Below, piece after piece: positions 7,090 to 38,781 of a stretch of DNA of 64,000 nt. The translations under genes and the position numbers were made by a program. This DNA is from Streptomyces sp. 840.1 (GTDB taxonomy: Bacteria > Actinomycetota > Actinomycetes > Streptomycetales > Streptomycetaceae): NCBI RefSeq assembly GCF_003751445.1, contig NZ_RJUU01000004.1, positions 1-64,000 of the forward strand, given 5' to 3'. Each line of letters opens with the position of its first letter. Positions within the stretch are counted from its first letter, which is position 1. The notes under the pieces were generated by a model that did not search any database, was not told the DNA's origin, and saw only the letters and a program-made list of their open reading frames with translations.

Positions 7090-10000
7090 TTACGCGTCAC
7101 GCATTCCGCTGCCACATATATCGGAATGCTGGACGGAATGGCTCTTGAGTGAATCGAGCCAGTTCCGCAGGTGCGTGGCGGTCTCTGCCGCCCGGTCCTC
7201 GATGATCGAGAAGTGATCCGCCTCGATGTACTCGGCCGGTCCACGGTGTTGCCAGTCGGGAACGGGTTCGGCGTCGAAGCCGCTCAGCGTCACGGTGGCC
7301 CGCAGATTCAGCGTCGGCGCAGCAATCCGTCCGGTCCCGCGCTCGGGGTAGATCCGCACGTAGCCGCCCATGGAGACCAGGCTGTGGTCATCGACGGGAG
7401 TCAGTGCGTTGTCCCGGGACAGGACCTGTCCCAGCGCGTCGACAAGGACGCGCTGGGTTGCTTCGTCCTCGTCCGGGGCGTAGGTGTCGATCATCGCGAG
7501 GCCCACGAGCTCCCCGCCCTTACTCTCCACCCGGCGGGCGACCGCGTGGGCGACCGCGCCACCGGCCGAATAGCCGACCAGCGCCACCGGACCACGCCCG
7601 CACTCCGGCACAACTGCCGCTGCGAGGCTCTCGATCGCCGCCTCCCACGTCGCCGGCAGCTCCTCGCCGGCGCGCATGCCGGGCAGCCGCAACACACTGA
7701 CCTGCCGCTCGCCGCCCAGCTCGCGGGCCAGGCGGGCGAACTGGTGAGGGCCCGACCCCGCCAGGAACGACGGGATGCAGACCAGTGCCGGTGCCCCGGT
7801 GCCGCGCGCCAGGAGCTGCACCTCGGCCGGACGCCGCCCGCCGGCCTCGTCGGCGGTGTACGTGGGCATCAGTGCCGAACTCGCCACCAGCAGAGGCATC
7901 GCCGCCGCCAGTTCGCCGCGGCGGTGTGCCGCCGACACCAGGTCGGTGAGCGTGCCGCGCACCCCGGCCGGTTCCTGCTCGGCCACATCGGCGGCGGGCT
8001 CCTCGATCCTCGATCGCACGAGCTTCGCCACATCGGCGGCGGTCGGGTGATCGAAGATCAGCGTCAGCGGCAGCTCCAGACCGGCCAGTTGGGCGAGCCG
8101 GTTACGGAATTCCACGGCACCGAGGGAGTCGAACCCGAGCTCCGTGAACAGTGCGTGCGGGTCGATCGCCTCACCGGACCGGTGACCGAGGACCGCCGCC
8201 GCGACGCTGCGCACCTCGCGCAGGATCACACCGTCACGGTCCGCGTCGGGCAGCGCGGCCAGTCGCTGCGTCAGGCTGACATCCGTAGCCTCGGCAGCCG
8301 GGGACACCCGGATCATCGCGCGCAGCATCGCGGGCAGGGTGCCGCCGCGCGCCAGGTCGGTGAGCGCCGCCGTGTCCAGCAGTGCGGTCACCGCAGTCGC
8401 GCGCTCCGTCGCGAGCGCGTTGTCGAACAGCGCCATGCCGGACTCCGCGTCGATCGGGACCAGGCCCAGCCTGCTCCGGATCCGGCGGGTGTACTGCTCG
8501 CCGTCTTCCCCTCCGAGCGCCCCGGCCATGCCGACGGTCCACAGTCCCCAGGCCAGTGAGTGCGCGGGCAGACCCGCGCCGCGCCGTACGCGCGCCAGCG
8601 CGTCCAGTACGCCGTTCGCAGCCGCGTAGTTGCCCTGCCCCTGTCCGCCGAGCAGCGGTGCCGCCGACGAGAACAGCACGAACGCGGACAGGTCCAGGTC
8701 ACGGGTGAGCTCGTGCAGGTGCAGTGCCGCATCGACCTTCGGTGCCAGCACCCGCGTCGTCTGCTCGGTGGTGAGGCTGTCGAGCGTGCCGTCGTCCAGG
8801 ACGCCCGCCGTGTGGATCACAGCGGTCAGCGGAACTTCGGTGTCGATACCGGCCAGCAGGGCCTCGACGGCGGCGCGTTCGGTGACGTCGCATCCCACGA
8901 CCCGGATCCGGGCTCCGAGAGCGGTCAGCTCGGCAGCCAGTTCGTCGGCACCGTCCGCGGCCGGGCCGCGCCGCGACGCCAACAGCAGGTGCCGTGCGCC
9001 GTGTTCGGTGACCAGGTGCCGGGCGACGATCGCGCCGATGCCCCCTGTCCCGCCGGTGATGAGGACCGTGCCTCGGTCGAACGACGGCGGCAGGCCCGGT
9101 TCGGTGGCGGGAAGCGGCTGCAGGCGCGGCGCCAGGAGCCGGCCCTCGCGGACGGCCAGGTGCGGTTCGTCCTGGGCCACGGCGGCGGCGAGGGACGCGA
9201 CCGGCAGGGCGTCGCCGTCGTGGTCGATGAGCAGGAACCGGCCCGGGTACTCGGACTGTGCGCTGCGCACCAGAGCGGCCACGGCTGCCCCGACCAGCTC
9301 GGGTTGCTCACCGGGCAGTCCGGCGGCCCGGTGCGTCACGATCGCGAGCCGGGCGGGGTGCCCGGCGCTGTTCCAGCTCTGCAGGAGGGCGAGCGTGGTC
9401 AGCACACCGGCATGCACCTCAGCCGCACCGCCGGCCGCTTCGCGGGGTGCCTGCCACAGCACCGTGTGGGGGACGTCCCGCAGCTCGCCGAGTTCCGCCG
9501 GGCCGGCGCAGCTGGTGAGAGGCTCGGGGGCCTCGACGACCGCGGGGTCGCCCAGCACCACGATGCTCCGGGCGTCCGCCTTGTGGGCGGCGGGCACGGC
9601 GACCCATTCGAGGTCGAACAGCGGTGCCGCGCCCTGCAGCTGGGCCAGCGCCGCCCGCTCGATCGGGCGGACCCGCACCGACTCCACGCTCAGTACCGGG
9701 GCGCCGGTCGCGTCGACGGCGTCCACGCGGAAGGTGTCCGGCGCGGTGCGGGCGATACGGACGCGCAGGGCGCCCACGCCGGACTGCGCCAGCTGTACAC
9801 CGCCGAAGGCGGACGGCAGGGGCGTCCGGCCGTCGGGCCCCTTGCCGGCGAGAAGGCCGACAGCGGCGTGGAAGACCGCGTCCAGCAGCGCCGGGTGCAG
9901 CCCGAACGCCGTGGCACGCGCTGCGGTACCGGCGTCGAGTGCGAGATCCGCGAAGACCTCCTCCCCGCGCAGCCACGCCGTACGGACCCCCTGGAACGCC

Positions 10001-13000
10001 GGGCCGAACGCGAACCCGAGATCGCCGAGCACGCGGTACACCTCTGCCCCGTCGACCGGTTCACCCTCGGCCGGGGGCCAGTCCCGGTGCCAGGCCGGTG
10101 CCGGGGCCGGCGTGGCGGGAGTGAGCAGGCCACGGGCCTGCGGCACCCAGGTGCCGGCGACACGGGCGTGGACCGTCACGGTCCGGTGCCCGTCGGCGTC
10201 GGGTCCGCCCACGGCGAGCTGAAGGTCCGTGCCGCCCTCGGCCGGGAGGATCAGCGGTGCCTCGAGGGCCAGTTCCGCCAGGCGCGGCACGCCGAGCCGG
10301 GCGCCGGCGGCCAGTGCCAGTTCCACGAATCCGGTCCCCGGCATCACGGCCGTGCCGAGAACGGTGTGGTCGGCGAGCCAGGGGTGTGTGCGCTGCGAGA
10401 GCCTGCCGGTGAACAGCCACTCGTCCGTGCCGGCGAGCTGTACCTGGGCGTGCAGCAGCGGATGGCCGGTGGAGTCGGCGCCGGCGAGCGGCGCGGCGCT
10501 CTCCGCGGGCTGCAGCCAGAAGCGTTCGTGCTGGAAGGGGTAGGTGGGCAGCGCGATCCGTGTCTGCGGCCGGTCTCCGAAGCAGCCGGCCCACCGCACC
10601 GGCCGGCCCGCGCAGTGCGCCGCAGCCAGCGCGGTGACCAGCTGCTCGGGTTCGGCGGCCGTGCGGCGGGATCCCGCGACGACGGATGCGCGCTGTGCGG
10701 GGTCGGCTGCCAGCGTGGCTCGGGTCATGGCGGTCAGCACCGCGTCGGGGCCCAGTTCGACGAAGAGGCCGACACCCGACCGGAGGAGGGAGCGCACGGC
10801 CGGAGCGAAGCGCACGGCCTCGCGCACCTGCCGTACCCAGTACTCGGGCGTGCCCGTGAGTCCGTCGGCGAAGGCTCCCGAGACCGTGGAGCACAGCGCG
10901 ATGCGCGGCTCGTGGTACGTCAGGTCCGCGGCGATCTCCGCGAAGTCGGCCAGCATGGGGTCCATCAGGGCGGAGTGGAAGGCGTGGCTCACCCGCAGCC
11001 GGCTCGTCCTGACGCCCTCGGCGACCAGCGTCGACTCGAGCGCCGACACCGCGTCGGTGTTGCCGGAGAAGACCACCGCTTCGGGAGCGTTGACCGCCGC
11101 CAGGGAGACCGCGGCGGCCGGATCGGTGTTGATGGCTGCCAACAGCTCCGCGGCCCGTGCTTCCGGAACCGCGGCGGCCAGCATGCTTCCCCCGGCCGGC
11201 AGCGCCCCCATCAGGCGGCCCCGGGCCGCGACGAGCCGGCACGCGTCCGGCAGCGACCACACACCGGCCACGTGTGCGGCGGCCAGCTCACCGATCGAGT
11301 GCCCGGCCACCGCGTCCGGGCTCACGCCCATGGACTCCACGAGGCGGAACATCGCGACCTCGAACGCGAACAGCGCGGGCTGGGCGTACTCGGTGCGATC
11401 GAGCAGGGCCTCGTCGCCCGCACCGAACATCACATCCCGCAGCGCGTGCTCCAGGTGCGCGTCGAACTCCGCGCACACCTCGTCGAGCGCGGCCGCGAAC
11501 ACCGGGAACTCCCCGTACAGTCCGGCGCCCATCCCGATCCGCTGCGCGCCCTGACCGGTGAACAGGAACGCTGTCGTACCGGCCCGGCCGGCTCCTTCGA
11601 CCACGCCCGCTCCGGTCTCACCGGCCGCCAGCCGTGCCAGGGCCGCCAGCAGCGACTCCCGGTCCGGGCCCACGACCGCGGCGCGCTCCTCGAGCTGCGC
11701 GCGGTGCAGTGCCAGCGTCGACGCGACGTCGCTGAGGCCGAGTTCGGGGCGTTCGCTCAGCGTGTCGTGCAGGCGGCGTGCCTGGGACCGCAGCGCCGCG
11801 GGCGTCCGCGCGGACAGCAGCAGCGGCACAGCCGCCGGGGCGGGTGCGGCGACCGGCGCCGGCGGGGCTGCGGGCGCCTCCTCGATGATCACGTGTGCGT
11901 TGGTCCCGCTGATCCCGAACGACGACACGCCCGCCCGGCGCGGCTGCTCACCGGCCGGCCACGGCTCCGCGTCGGTCAGGATCCGTACCGCGCCCGCCGC
12001 CCACTCCACGTGCGGCGAGGGAGCATCGACATGCAGGGTGGCCGGCAGCACCTCGTGCTGGAGCGCCTGCACCATCTTGATCACACCGCCGACACCGGCC
12101 GCCGCCTGTGTGTGCCCGATGTTCGACTTCAGCGAGCCGATCCGCAGCGGCTCGGCTCGCTCCTGCCCGTAGGCGTTGATCAGCGCCTGCGCCTCGATCG
12201 GGTCGCCCAGCGTGGTGCCGGTGCCGTGTGCCTCCACCACGTCCACCTCGGCCGCGGCCACACCCGCGTTGGCCAGTGCCTGGGCGATCACCCGCTCCTG
12301 GGAGGGGCCGTTGGGTGCGGTCAGGCCGTTGCTCGCACCGTCCTGGTTGATGGCGCTGCCTCGGATGACGGCCAGTACCGGACGCCCGTTCCGCTGCGCG
12401 TCGGACAGTCGTTCGAGGGCCAGTACGCCGACGCCCTCGGCCCACGAGACACCGTCGGCACCGCTTGAGAACGCCTTGCAGCGTCCGTCCGGCGACAGCG
12501 CCCGCTGCCGGGAGAACTCCAGGAACAGCAGCGGAGTCGACATGACCGTCACCCCGCTGGCCAGGACCAGCGAGCTCTCCCCCGCGCGCAGCGCCTGGAC
12601 CGCCAGGTGCAGAGCCACCAGCGACGAGGAGCACGCCGTGTCCACCGTCACCGCGGGTCCTTCCAGACCGAGGGAGTAGGACACCCGACCGGAAACGACA
12701 CTGCCGGCGGACCCGGTCGCCAGATAGCCTTCCGCGGCGCCGTCGGCGGCCTCGCGCGCCGTGTAGCCGTAGTCCTGGTACATGACGCCCGCGTAGACCC
12801 CGGTGTCGCTGCCCCGCAGTGAGGTCGGATCGATACCGGCGTCTTCGAGCGCTTCCCAGGACGTCTCCAGCAGCAGCCGCTGCTGCGGGTCCATCGCCGC
12901 GGCCTCGCGGGGTCCGATCCCGAAGAACGCGGCGTCGAAGTCACCTGCGGCGTCCAGGAACCCGCCTTCCCGGGTGTAGATCTTGCCCGGCTTGCCCGGA

Positions 13001-16000
13001 TCGGTGTCATACAGGTGATCGACGTCCCAGCCCCGGTCTCCCGGGATCGGGGTGATCGCGTCGACCCGCCCGTCGATCAGGTCCCAGAGCTGGCCGGGGT
13101 TCTCTACGCCGCCGGGGTACCGGCAGCTCATACCGACGATCGCGATCGGCTCGTCGGCAGCCCTGCTCCTGGTCCCGGCCGAGGCGGGACGCGGCCGCGC
13201 CGGCTGCGAACCGTCGACCCTGGTGCGCAGGAAGCCCGCGACAGCGGCGGCGGTCGGATAGTCGAACACCAGCGTGGACGGGAGCTGGACACCGGTGGCG
13301 GCGGTCACCTTGTTGCGGAACTCGATTCCGCCGAGCGAGTCGAAGCCCAGTTCCGTGAACGGTGTCCCGGGGGCGACGGCGTCGGCCGACTCGTGGCCGA
13401 GGACCGCGGCGGCGATCGCGCGGACCTCGTTGAGGATCAGCGGCTCCCACTGCTCCTCGGGGGCATCGAGCAACCGCTGACGCAACGGGCTGTCGGCGAT
13501 CCGGTCGCGCGACGGCAGGCGGATCAGGCCGCGCAGCAGCGCGGGCAGCGTGCCGAGCCGGCCCAGTGCGGTGAGGGCCGGTGTGTCGAGCAGCGCGGTC
13601 ATCAGCATCGGTTCACCGGAGGTCAACGCGCTGTCGAGCATCTGCATGCCGGTGTCCGGCTCGATCGGGGTGAGACCGAGACGGGTGCGGATCTGGCGCA
13701 CCATGTTCTCGCCACCCGCGTCGTTCAGCGCCTCGGCCATGCCGAGCTTCCACAGTCCCCAGGCCAGCGAGTGCGCGGCCAGGCCGGCGCTGCGGCGGGC
13801 CTGGACGAGCGCGTCCATCGCCGCGTTCGCGGCCGCGTAGTTGCCCTGGCCCTGCCCGCCGAGCAGCGGCCCGGCGGAGGAGAACAGCACGAACGCGGAC
13901 AGGTCCAGGTCGCGGGTCAGCTCGTGCAGATGCCAGGCGGCGTCGACCTTCGGGGCGAGCACGCGGTCCACCTGCTCGGCGCTCAGGGTCTCGATCGTGC
14001 CGTCGTCGGACACGCCCGCGGTGTGCACCACGGCGGTCAGCGGCTGGTGCGCGGGTACGGAGTCCAGCAGCGCGGCGACCTCGGCGCGCTCGCTGACGTC
14101 GCACGCGGCGACGCGCACGTCGGCGCCCAGCGCGGTCAGCTCGGTGACCAGTTCCTCGACACCCGGTGCGGCCGCGCCCCGGCGCGAGGCGAGGAGCAGG
14201 GTGCGCACCCCGTGGCGGGCGACCAGGTGGCGTGCGGTGACTGCGCCGAGGCCGCCCGCGCCGCCGGTGATCAGGACCGTGCCGTCGCCGAAGTCCGCGC
14301 CGGCCGGTTCGCCCGTGGCCGCACGCACCAGCCTCGGGACCACGGTTGCGCCGTCGCGGATCGCGAGCTGCGGTTCATCCATGGCGGCCGCGGCGGCGAT
14401 CAGCGGGAGCAGGTCCGCGCCGTCGCCGGGGTCGATGTCCAGGTCGACGTTCACGATGCGCCCCGGGTTCTCCGACTGCGCGCTGCGTACCAGGCCTCGG
14501 ACGGCCGCAGCCGCAGGGTCCGGCGTCTCACCGGGCAGGCCTGCCCCGTTGCGGGTCAGCACGACCAGTGCCGAGTCGGCGCAGCCCGGTTCGGTGAGCC
14601 AGCCGCGCAGCACCGCGAGGGCTCTGTGCACGGCCCTGCGAATGGCTGCGGGGACGTCCTCGCCGTCCGCCTGTGCCGTCTCGGGCGACCAGACGACGGC
14701 CGCGCCGGCATGACCGCCGCCGCCTGCCGCGAACGCGGCGACGTCCGCGAAGGTCTCGGCGCAGCCCGCGACGGACCGCCCCAGTGCGACCGGTTGCCCG
14801 TCGGGCGCCGCCGGCGCCGTCACCGACGTCCAGTCCACGGCGTAGAGCGGGCTGCGGGCCCCGGCGAGAGCGCTCGCGTCCGCGGGGCGGGCGAGTACGG
14901 CGTCGATCGACAGGACCGCGGCGCCACCGGCGTCGCAGGCGTCGATACGCACCTTCTGGGGACCCGAGCGGATGATGCGGGCCCAGACCGAGGTGGCGCC
15001 GGGCCGGAACACCCGGACGCCGCCGAAGGAGAACGGGAGCGGCAGCCGGCCGTCGGGCAGGTCCTCGGCGAGCACGTCGATGGCGGCGTGGAAGACCGCG
15101 TCCAGGAGTGCGGGATGCACCCCGAAACCCGCTGCCCGGCCCGCCGCCGTCTCGTCCAGGGTGACCTCGGTGAACACCTCGTCACCGTCGGTCCAGGCGG
15201 CGCGCACGCCCTGGAAGCTCGGGCCGTAGCCGAATCCCAGGTCGGTGAGCCGGTCGTACAGGCGCGCCCCGTCGACCGGTGTGCCGTCGGCGGGCGGCCA
15301 GTCGGGGTCGGTCCAGTCCGGTGTCACGCTGTCGGCGGGGGCGAGCGCGCCGGTGGCGTGGAGCGTCCACTCCGGCTCGCCCGGGTGGGACGGCGCGGGG
15401 CCGGTGACGGCACGCGAGTGGATCGACAGGCGTCGGCGGCCGGTGTGATCGGGTTCGCTCACCGAGAGCTGCACGTCTGCGGCGGCGGTGCCGTCGAGGA
15501 GCAGCGGTGTCGCCAGGACGAGTTCGTCCAGGACGGGCAGGTCCAGCCGGCGCCCCGCGGCCAGGGCGAGGTCGACGAATCCGGTGCCGGGCAGAAGCAC
15601 CGATCCGAAAGCCGTGTGGTCGGCGATCCACGGCAGGTCGGCGACGGAGAGGCGGCCGCTGAACAGCCATTCGTCGCGTCCGGCGAGCGGTGCGGCGACA
15701 CGCAGCATCGGATGATCGAGCGCGTGCAGGCCGGCGCGGCTCATGTCACCCAGCGCGTCGTCGTCGGGCTGTACCCAGTAACGGCGGTGCTGGAAGGCGT
15801 AGACGGGCAGATCGAGGTGGCGGGCGGGGCCTTCCGGCATCAGCGGCGCCCAGTCGACAGCGGCGCCCGAGCAGTGCACGGCGGCGAGCAGCCGCAGGAA
15901 CTGACCGGCCTCGTCGACACCGCGCCGTGCCGCCGCCGTGACCAGCGAGCGGGACTCCTCCTCGTCGCCAAGTGTCTGACGGGTCATCGCCGCCAGTACC

Positions 16001-18552
16001 GCGTCCGGGCCCACCTCGACGAACCGGCGCACGCCGGCATCGGCGAGCGAGCGCACCGCAGGTGCGAACCGCACGGCTTCACGCACCTGCCGCACCCAGT
16101 ACCGCGGTGTCAGCAGCTCGGAGCCGGCCATCGCGCCGGTCACCGTGGAGCACACGCCGATGCGCGGCGTCCGGTACTCCACCGATGCGGCGACCCGCTC
16201 GTACTCGGCGAGCATCGGCTCCATCAGGGCCGAGTGGAAGGCGTGGCTGACCGTCAGCCGCTTGGTCCGCACGCCCTCTTCGGCCAGCTGGTCCTCCAGC
16301 GCGTGGATCGCCGCCGCCTCGCCGGAGAACACAGCCGCCTCGGGCGCGTTCACGGCCGCCAGTGAGACCGTCCCGGCCGCGAGCAGTTGCCGCGCCCGCT
16401 CCTCCGGCACCGCGGCGGCCAGCATCGCGCCACCGGCCGGCAGCGCCCCCATCAGCCGGCCCCGGGCGGCGACGAGCCGGCACGCATCGGCCAGCGACCA
16501 CACCCCGGCCACATGGGCTGCGGCCAGCTCACCGACCGAGTGCCCGGCCACCACGTCCGGGGTCACGCCGAACGACTCCAGCAGGCGGTACAGCGCCACC
16601 TCGAACGCGAACAGGGCGGGCTGCGTGAATTCCGTGCGGTCCAGCAGGGCGGAGCGCCCGGTGCCACCGGACATGACCTCGCGCAGCGACACCCCCAGCA
16701 GGGTGTCGAGCTCCGCGCACACCTCGTCGAGGGCGGCGGCGAACACGGGGAACGCGGCAGCCAGCCCCGCGCCCATACCGGTGCGCTGCGCGCCCTGGCC
16801 GGTGAACAGGAAGGCCGTCTCACCGGCGGTGGCGGCGCCCGAGACCACGTGCGGGGATTCCGCACCCGCGGCGAGGGCCGTGAGGCCGCTGAGGAGACCG
16901 GCCCGGTCGGCGCCGAGCACCGCGCCGCGCCGGCCCAGCCGAGCGCGCCCAGTGATCAGGACGGCAGCGATGTCGGCGTCCTCGGCCTCGGGGTGGTCGG
17001 CGAGCCAGGCCAGCAGCCGGCCCGCCTGGGCCCGGAGCGCGGGCTGCGACTTGGCCGAGAGCAGCCACGGCGCCGGCAGCGCCGGGCGGACCTGCTCCTG
17101 CTCCTGCTCCTGCCCCCGTCCCTGTGTCCGGTCCTGGTCCTGGTCCTGTGCGACAGCTTCGCGGGCGGACGGCGCCTCTTCGAGGATCACGTGCGCGTTG
17201 GTCCCGCTGATCCCAAACGACGACACGCCCGTGCGGCGCGGCCGGTCGAGCTCGGGCCACGGCTGAGCCCGCGTCAGCAGTTTCACGGTGCCCGCCGACC
17301 AGTCGACCTCGGGGGTCGGCTCGTCCACGTGCAGGGTCGAGGGCATGACGCCCTCCCGCATCGCCATGACCATCTTGATCACACCCGCGACACCTGCCGC
17401 GGCCTGTGTGTGACCGATGTTCGACTTGACCGAACCCAGCCACAACGGGTTGTCGTCCGCACGGGCCCGGCCATAGGCGGACAGCAGCGCCTGCGCCTCG
17501 ATGGGATCGCCCAGACGCGTACCCGTACCGTGCGCCTCCACCGCGTCCACCTCGGACCCGGACAGCCGCGCGTCGGCCAGCGCGGCCCGGATGACCCGCT
17601 CCTGCGCGGGCCCGTTCGGTGCGGTCAGCTGGCTGCTCGCACCGTCCTGGTTCACCGCGGAACCGCGCAGCACCGCCAGCACCCGGTGCCCGTTGCGCTG
17701 TGCGTCCGACAGCCGCTCCAGCACCAGGACGCCCACGCCCTCGGCCCAGCCGGTGCCGTCGGCCGACGAGGAGAACGCCTTGCAGCGCCCGTCCGGCGCC
17801 AGCCCGCGCTGCCGGGAGAACTCCACGAACGTGCCCGGTGTCGCCATCACCGTGACACCGCCGGCCAGCGCCATGGAGCATTCGCCCCCGCGCAGCGACT
17901 GGGCCGCGAGGTGCAGCGCGACCAGCGAGGACGAGCACGCGGTGTCGACCGTCACCGCCGGCCCCTCCAGGCCGAAGGTGTAGGACAGCCGGCCCGACGC
18001 GATGCTGCCGGCGCTGCCGGTCAGCAGGTAGCCCTCGAACTCCTCGGGCGCACGGGGAGTCCGGGAGCCGTAGTCGTCGTACATGACGCCCGCGTACACC
18101 CCGGTGCGGGTGCCGCGCAGCGCGGTCGGGTCGATGCCCGCGTGCTCGACGGCTTCCCACGCCGTCTCCAGGAGCAGCCGCTGCTGGGGATCCATCGCCG
18201 CCGCCTCGCGGGGGCTGATGCCGAAGAACTCGGCGTCGAACCGGTCCGCCTCGTACAGGAAGCCGCCCTCGCGGGAGTACGAGGTCCCGAGGTGGTCGGG
18301 TTCGGGGTGGTACAGGGCCTCCAGGTCCCAGTCGCGGCCGTCCGGGAAGGGGCCGACGGCGTCGCGTTCGGCGCGCAGCAGCTCCCACAGGTCGTCCGGG
18401 GAGGCGACACCGCCCGGCAGGCGGCAGGCCATGCCCACGATCGCGACCGGCTCGTGTGCGCGATCCTCCAGCTCCTGCACCCGCTGGCGGCTCTCCCGCA
18501 GGTCGACGGTCGCCCGCTTGAGGTAGTCGCGGAGTTTCTGCTCGTTACTCAT
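7090..18552 (-). CDS. Type I PKS, modules 4 and 5 with thioesterase
   Basis: A 3820-aa modular PKS. A coiled-coil N-terminal docking region (residues 1-33) is followed by module 4 KS (Cys206), AT (Ser672), DH (His979), KR (Tyr1572), ACP (Ser1739); module 5 KS (Cys1974), AT (Ser2419), DH (His2729), KR (Tyr3309), ACP (Ser3476); then a thioesterase with GYSAGG (Ser3662) and a C-terminal ADHFSI histidine motif. Both ATs carry HAFH, the malonyl-CoA signature. KR motifs are SDD (module 4) and LDD (module 5), the B type that gives D-hydroxyls and, with DH, usually trans double bonds. No ER is present, so each module should leave a double bond. The gene starts 2 bp after the stop of the upstream PKS and must receive its chain. 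The TE should release a free polyenoic acid for amide formation. Confidence 0.95.
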   Translation of the reverse strand: MSNEQKLRDYLKRATVDLRESRQRVQELEDRAHEPVAIVGMACRLPGGVASPDDLWELLRAERDAVGPFPDGRDWDLEALYHPEPDHLGTSYSREGGFLYEADRFDAEFFGISPREAAAMDPQQRLLLETAWEAVEHAGIDPTALRGTRTGVYAGVMYDDYGSRTPRAPEEFEGYLLTGSAGSIASGRLSYTFGLEGPAVTVDTACSSSLVALHLAAQSLRGGECSMALAGGVTVMATPGTFVEFSRQRGLAPDGRCKAFSSSADGTGWAEGVGVLVLERLSDAQRNGHRVLAVLRGSAVNQDGASSQLTAPNGPAQERVIRAALADARLSGSEVDAVEAHGTGTRLGDPIEAQALLSAYGRARADDNPLWLGSVKSNIGHTQAAAGVAGVIKMVMAMREGVMPSTLHVDEPTPEVDWSAGTVKLLTRAQPWPELDRPRRTGVSSFGISGTNAHVILEEAPSAREAVAQDQDQDRTQGRGQEQEQEQVRPALPAPWLLSAKSQPALRAQAGRLLAWLADHPEAEDADIAAVLITGRARLGRRGAVLGADRAGLLSGLTALAAGAESPHVVSGAATAGETAFLFTGQGAQRTGMGAGLAAAFPVFAAALDEVCAELDTLLGVSLREVMSGGTGRSALLDRTEFTQPALFAFEVALYRLLESFGVTPDVVAGHSVGELAAAHVAGVWSLADACRLVAARGRLMGALPAGGAMLAAAVPEERARQLLAAGTVSLAAVNAPEAAVFSGEAAAIHALEDQLAEEGVRTKRLTVSHAFHSALMEPMLAEYERVAASVEYRTPRIGVCSTVTGAMAGSELLTPRYWVRQVREAVRFAPAVRSLADAGVRRFVEVGPDAVLAAMTRQTLGDEEESRSLVTAAARRGVDEAGQFLRLLAAVHCSGAAVDWAPLMPEGPARHLDLPVYAFQHRRYWVQPDDDALGDMSRAGLHALDHPMLRVAAPLAGRDEWLFSGRLSVADLPWIADHTAFGSVLLPGTGFVDLALAAGRRLDLPVLDELVLATPLLLDGTAAADVQLSVSEPDHTGRRRLSIHSRAVTGPAPSHPGEPEWTLHATGALAPADSVTPDWTDPDWPPADGTPVDGARLYDRLTDLGFGYGPSFQGVRAAWTDGDEVFTEVTLDETAAGRAAGFGVHPALLDAVFHAAIDVLAEDLPDGRLPLPFSFGGVRVFRPGATSVWARIIRSGPQKVRIDACDAGGAAVLSIDAVLARPADASALAGARSPLYAVDWTSVTAPAAPDGQPVALGRSVAGCAETFADVAAFAAGGGGHAGAAVVWSPETAQADGEDVPAAIRRAVHRALAVLRGWLTEPGCADSALVVLTRNGAGLPGETPDPAAAAVRGLVRSAQSENPGRIVNVDLDIDPGDGADLLPLIAAAAAMDEPQLAIRDGATVVPRLVRAATGEPAGADFGDGTVLITGGAGGLGAVTARHLVARHGVRTLLLASRRGAAAPGVEELVTELTALGADVRVAACDVSERAEVAALLDSVPAHQPLTAVVHTAGVSDDGTIETLSAEQVDRVLAPKVDAAWHLHELTRDLDLSAFVLFSSAGPLLGGQGQGNYAAANAAMDALVQARRSAGLAAHSLAWGLWKLGMAEALNDAGGENMVRQIRTRLGLTPIEPDTGMQMLDSALTSGEPMLMTALLDTPALTALGRLGTLPALLRGLIRLPSRDRIADSPLRQRLLDAPEEQWEPLILNEVRAIAAAVLGHESADAVAPGTPFTELGFDSLGGIEFRNKVTAATGVQLPSTLVFDYPTAAAVAGFLRTRVDGSQPARPRPASAGTRSRAADEPIAIVGMSCRYPGGVENPGQLWDLIDGRVDAITPIPGDRGWDVDHLYDTDPGKPGKIYTREGGFLDAAGDFDAAFFGIGPREAAAMDPQQRLLLETSWEALEDAGIDPTSLRGSDTGVYAGVMYQDYGYTAREAADGAAEGYLATGSAGSVVSGRVSYSLGLEGPAVTVDTACSSSLVALHLAVQALRAGESSLVLASGVTVMSTPLLFLEFSRQRALSPDGRCKAFSSGADGVSWAEGVGVLALERLSDAQRNGRPVLAVIRGSAINQDGASNGLTAPNGPSQERVIAQALANAGVAAAEVDVVEAHGTGTTLGDPIEAQALINAYGQERAEPLRIGSLKSNIGHTQAAAGVGGVIKMVQALQHEVLPATLHVDAPSPHVEWAAGAVRILTDAEPWPAGEQPRRAGVSSFGISGTNAHVIIEEAPAAPPAPVAAPAPAAVPLLLSARTPAALRSQARRLHDTLSERPELGLSDVASTLALHRAQLEERAAVVGPDRESLLAALARLAAGETGAGVVEGAGRAGTTAFLFTGQGAQRIGMGAGLYGEFPVFAAALDEVCAEFDAHLEHALRDVMFGAGDEALLDRTEYAQPALFAFEVAMFRLVESMGVSPDAVAGHSIGELAAAHVAGVWSLPDACRLVAARGRLMGALPAGGSMLAAAVPEARAAELLAAINTDPAAAVSLAAVNAPEAVVFSGNTDAVSALESTLVAEGVRTSRLRVSHAFHSALMDPMLADFAEIAADLTYHEPRIALCSTVSGAFADGLTGTPEYWVRQVREAVRFAPAVRSLLRSGVGLFVELGPDAVLTAMTRATLAADPAQRASVVAGSRRTAAEPEQLVTALAAAHCAGRPVRWAGCFGDRPQTRIALPTYPFQHERFWLQPAESAAPLAGADSTGHPLLHAQVQLAGTDEWLFTGRLSQRTHPWLADHTVLGTAVMPGTGFVELALAAGARLGVPRLAELALEAPLILPAEGGTDLQLAVGGPDADGHRTVTVHARVAGTWVPQARGLLTPATPAPAPAWHRDWPPAEGEPVDGAEVYRVLGDLGFAFGPAFQGVRTAWLRGEEVFADLALDAGTAARATAFGLHPALLDAVFHAAVGLLAGKGPDGRTPLPSAFGGVQLAQSGVGALRVRIARTAPDTFRVDAVDATGAPVLSVESVRVRPIERAALAQLQGAAPLFDLEWVAVPAAHKADARSIVVLGDPAVVEAPEPLTSCAGPAELGELRDVPHTVLWQAPREAAGGAAEVHAGVLTTLALLQSWNSAGHPARLAIVTHRAAGLPGEQPELVGAAVAALVRSAQSEYPGRFLLIDHDGDALPVASLAAAVAQDEPHLAVREGRLLAPRLQPLPATEPGLPPSFDRGTVLITGGTGGIGAIVARHLVTEHGARHLLLASRRGPAADGADELAAELTALGARIRVVGCDVTERAAVEALLAGIDTEVPLTAVIHTAGVLDDGTLDSLTTEQTTRVLAPKVDAALHLHELTRDLDLSAFVLFSSAAPLLGGQGQGNYAAANGVLDALARVRRGAGLPAHSLAWGLWTVGMAGALGGEDGEQYTRRIRSRLGLVPIDAESGMALFDNALATERATAVTALLDTAALTDLARGGTLPAMLRAMIRVSPAAEATDVSLTQRLAALPDADRDGVILREVRSVAAAVLGHRSGEAIDPHALFTELGFDSLGAVEFRNRLAQLAGLELPLTLIFDHPTAADVAKLVRSRIEEPAADVAEQEPAGVRGTLTDLVSAAHRRGELAAAMPLLVASSALMPTYTADEAGGRRPAEVQLLARGTGAPALVCIPSFLAGSGPHQFARLARELGGERQVSVLRLPGMRAGEELPATWEAAIESLAAAVVPECGRGPVALVGYSAGGAVAHAVARRVESKGGELVGLAMIDTYAPDEDEATQRVLVDALGQVLSRDNALTPVDDHSLVSMGGYVRIYPERGTGRIAAPTLNLRATVTLSGFDAEPVPDWQHRGPAEYIEADHFSIIEDRAAETATHLRNWLDSLKSHSVQHSDICGSGMRDA

Positions 18553-18554
18553 GT

Positions 18555-37148
<18,594 letters not shown>

Positions 37149-37190
37149 GGTGGAGCTGCCCCCTATTTTTACGTTCGATGCTTGAACGGA

Positions 37191-37227
37191 GGCGTAGCAC
37201 CCGCAGCTGTGCCGCGGGTGCTACGCC
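37191..37227 (-). terminator. Perfect 14-bp hairpin between ligase and PKS genes
   Basis: GGCGTAGCACCCGC pairs exactly with GCGGGTGCTACGCC around a 9-nt loop. It lies 4 bases after the ligase stop and about 40 bases before the PKS ATG. No T-tract follows on the minus strand, so it may be an intrinsic terminator of the T-less kind, an attenuator, or an RNA-stabilising element that sets PKS against ligase expression. Confidence 0.55.
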
Positions 37228-37230
37228 AAT

Positions 37231-38781
37231 TCATGCCGCTGTCTGCGGAGAATGCTTCTCGTATTTCGCCACGAGTGTTCGTTTGAGAACTTTTCCGCTG
37301 GATCCCAGCGGGAGGGCGTCGACGAATTCGACTCGCCGAGGGTACTTATATGCGGCGAGACGCTGCCGCCCCCATTCGGTGATCTCCTCGCCGGATCCGG
37401 GGGTGATGTCCGCCGGCCGGGAAGGCACGACGACCGCCCAGACCTCCTCACCGAGCACGGGGTGCGGAACACCGATGACCGCGACCTGTGCGACGGCCGG
37501 GTGCCTGACGAGGATCTCCTCGATCTCGCGCGGATAGACGTTGTAGCCGCCGCGCAGAATGAGGTCCTTCTTGCGGCCCACGACCGAGAGGTAGCCGTCG
37601 CCGTCCAGCGTGCCGAGATCGCCGGTGCGGAACCAACCGTCCTTCACCGCCTCGGCGGTGAGGTCCGGGCGGCCGAGGTATCCGGCCATGACGCTCTGGG
37701 CCCGCACCACGATCTCGCCCACCTCGCCGACGGGCAGGAGCTCGATCCCGTCGGCGTTCGGCCGGGCCGTGCCGACGGTGATGCCGGTGATGGGAACACC
37801 GACCGTTCCGGGGCGAAACGTGAGGCCGGGGTAGTGGTAGGCGACGCTGCAGGAGGTCTCGGTCATCCCGTAGCCCTCGTACACCGGGCATCCGAACGTG
37901 CTCCGGACCGCTTCGAGGGTCTTGGCGGGAAGGGCCGATCCCCCGCTGTACACGCGGTCGAGCCGAGGGACCTGCCCTCCCTCGGCCACCGCATCGAGCA
38001 GCTTGGAGTACATGGTCGGCACGCCCATGAACACCGTGCACCGGTGTTCCGTCATCAGTTCAAGGGCCTTTCGGCCGGTGAACCTGGGCATCATGACGAG
38101 GGAGATGCCGGCGCGGAAGCCGGTCAGCATGGCGCAGATCTGGCCGAAGGCGTGCGCCAGCGGCAGGCACCCGAGCAGGACGTCGTCACCCCGGAACGCA
38201 TACGGAGTGGTGACCATCCTCTCGACGTTGTACAGAATGTTCCGGTGGGTGAGCATCACGCCCTTCGGCTCACCCGTCGTACCGGACGTGTAGAACACGA
38301 CCGCGACGTCGTCGGGTTCCGGCACGACGGCTTCGTCGATCGGCGCCGTGCCCTGTGCCTCGTGCTCCAGGTCGAGCGTGCCCGCAGGGCCCGGACCGAC
38401 GCTCAGGAGCACGGTGCCGCGCCGCTCCGCCGCCTCGCTCGCCCGGTCGAGCAAGGAGGCGGCGCACACCAGGTATCGGGCGTCGGCGTCGGCCAGTACG
38501 TGGTCGATCTCCGCCGCCGTCGCCATGACGTTCAGCGGGATCGCGACGGCACCGGCCGCCAGCACGCCGAAGTACACGACGGGAAACTGCGGGGTGTCGA
38601 CCAGCAGCATGGCGACCCGGTCCCCCGGCCGTACGCCGTTGTCACGCAGCACCGAGGCGTAGCGGCGGGCCTGGTCCCACAGCCACCCGTACGTGTAGTG
38701 CTCGGACTCGTGGACAACGGCCGGGTGTTCGGGACGCCGCTCCGCCGTGCCGGCCAGTACGCCGACGACTGACATTGTCAT
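37231..38781 (-). CDS. Acyl-CoA ligase of the C5N cassette
   Basis: A 516-aa member of the acyl-CoA synthetase part of the ANL superfamily. Seen: the P-loop [29 protein letters not shown], the hinge region [40 protein letters not shown], and the C-terminal catalytic lysine region GSSGKVLKR. Its ATG shares one base with the TAA of the ALA synthase gene (TAATG), so the two are translationally coupled. In asukamycin, moenomycin and ECO-02301 clusters an acyl-CoA ligase next to ALA synthase activates 5-aminolevulinate as its CoA ester, which cyclises to the C5N unit. This protein resembles ordinary acyl-CoA ligases more than its operon sister does, so I assign it this role rather than amide synthesis. 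The split of roles is inference. Confidence 0.8.
   Translation of the reverse strand: MTMSVVGVLAGTAERRPEHPAVVHESEHYTYGWLWDQARRYASVLRDNGVRPGDRVAMLLVDTPQFPVVYFGVLAAGAVAIPLNVMATAAEIDHVLADADARYLVCAASLLDRASEAAERRGTVLLSVGPGPAGTLDLEHEAQGTAPIDEAVVPEPDDVAVVFYTSGTTGEPKGVMLTHRNILYNVERMVTTPYAFRGDDVLLGCLPLAHAFGQICAMLTGFRAGISLVMMPRFTGRKALELMTEHRCTVFMGVPTMYSKLLDAVAEGGQVPRLDRVYSGGSALPAKTLEAVRSTFGCPVYEGYGMTETSCSVAYHYPGLTFRPGTVGVPITGITVGTARPNADGIELLPVGEVGEIVVRAQSVMAGYLGRPDLTAEAVKDGWFRTGDLGTLDGDGYLSVVGRKKDLILRGGYNVYPREIEEILVRHPAVAQVAVIGVPHPVLGEEVWAVVVPSRPADITPGSGEEITEWGRQRLAAYKYPRRVEFVDALPLGSSGKVLKRTLVAKYEKHSPQTAA

Noticed and set aside
4533..7148. An 871-aa open frame antisense to helR
   Set aside because: The minus-strand protein has Walker and helicase motifs; the plus-strand frame has none and is His/Arg/Pro-rich.
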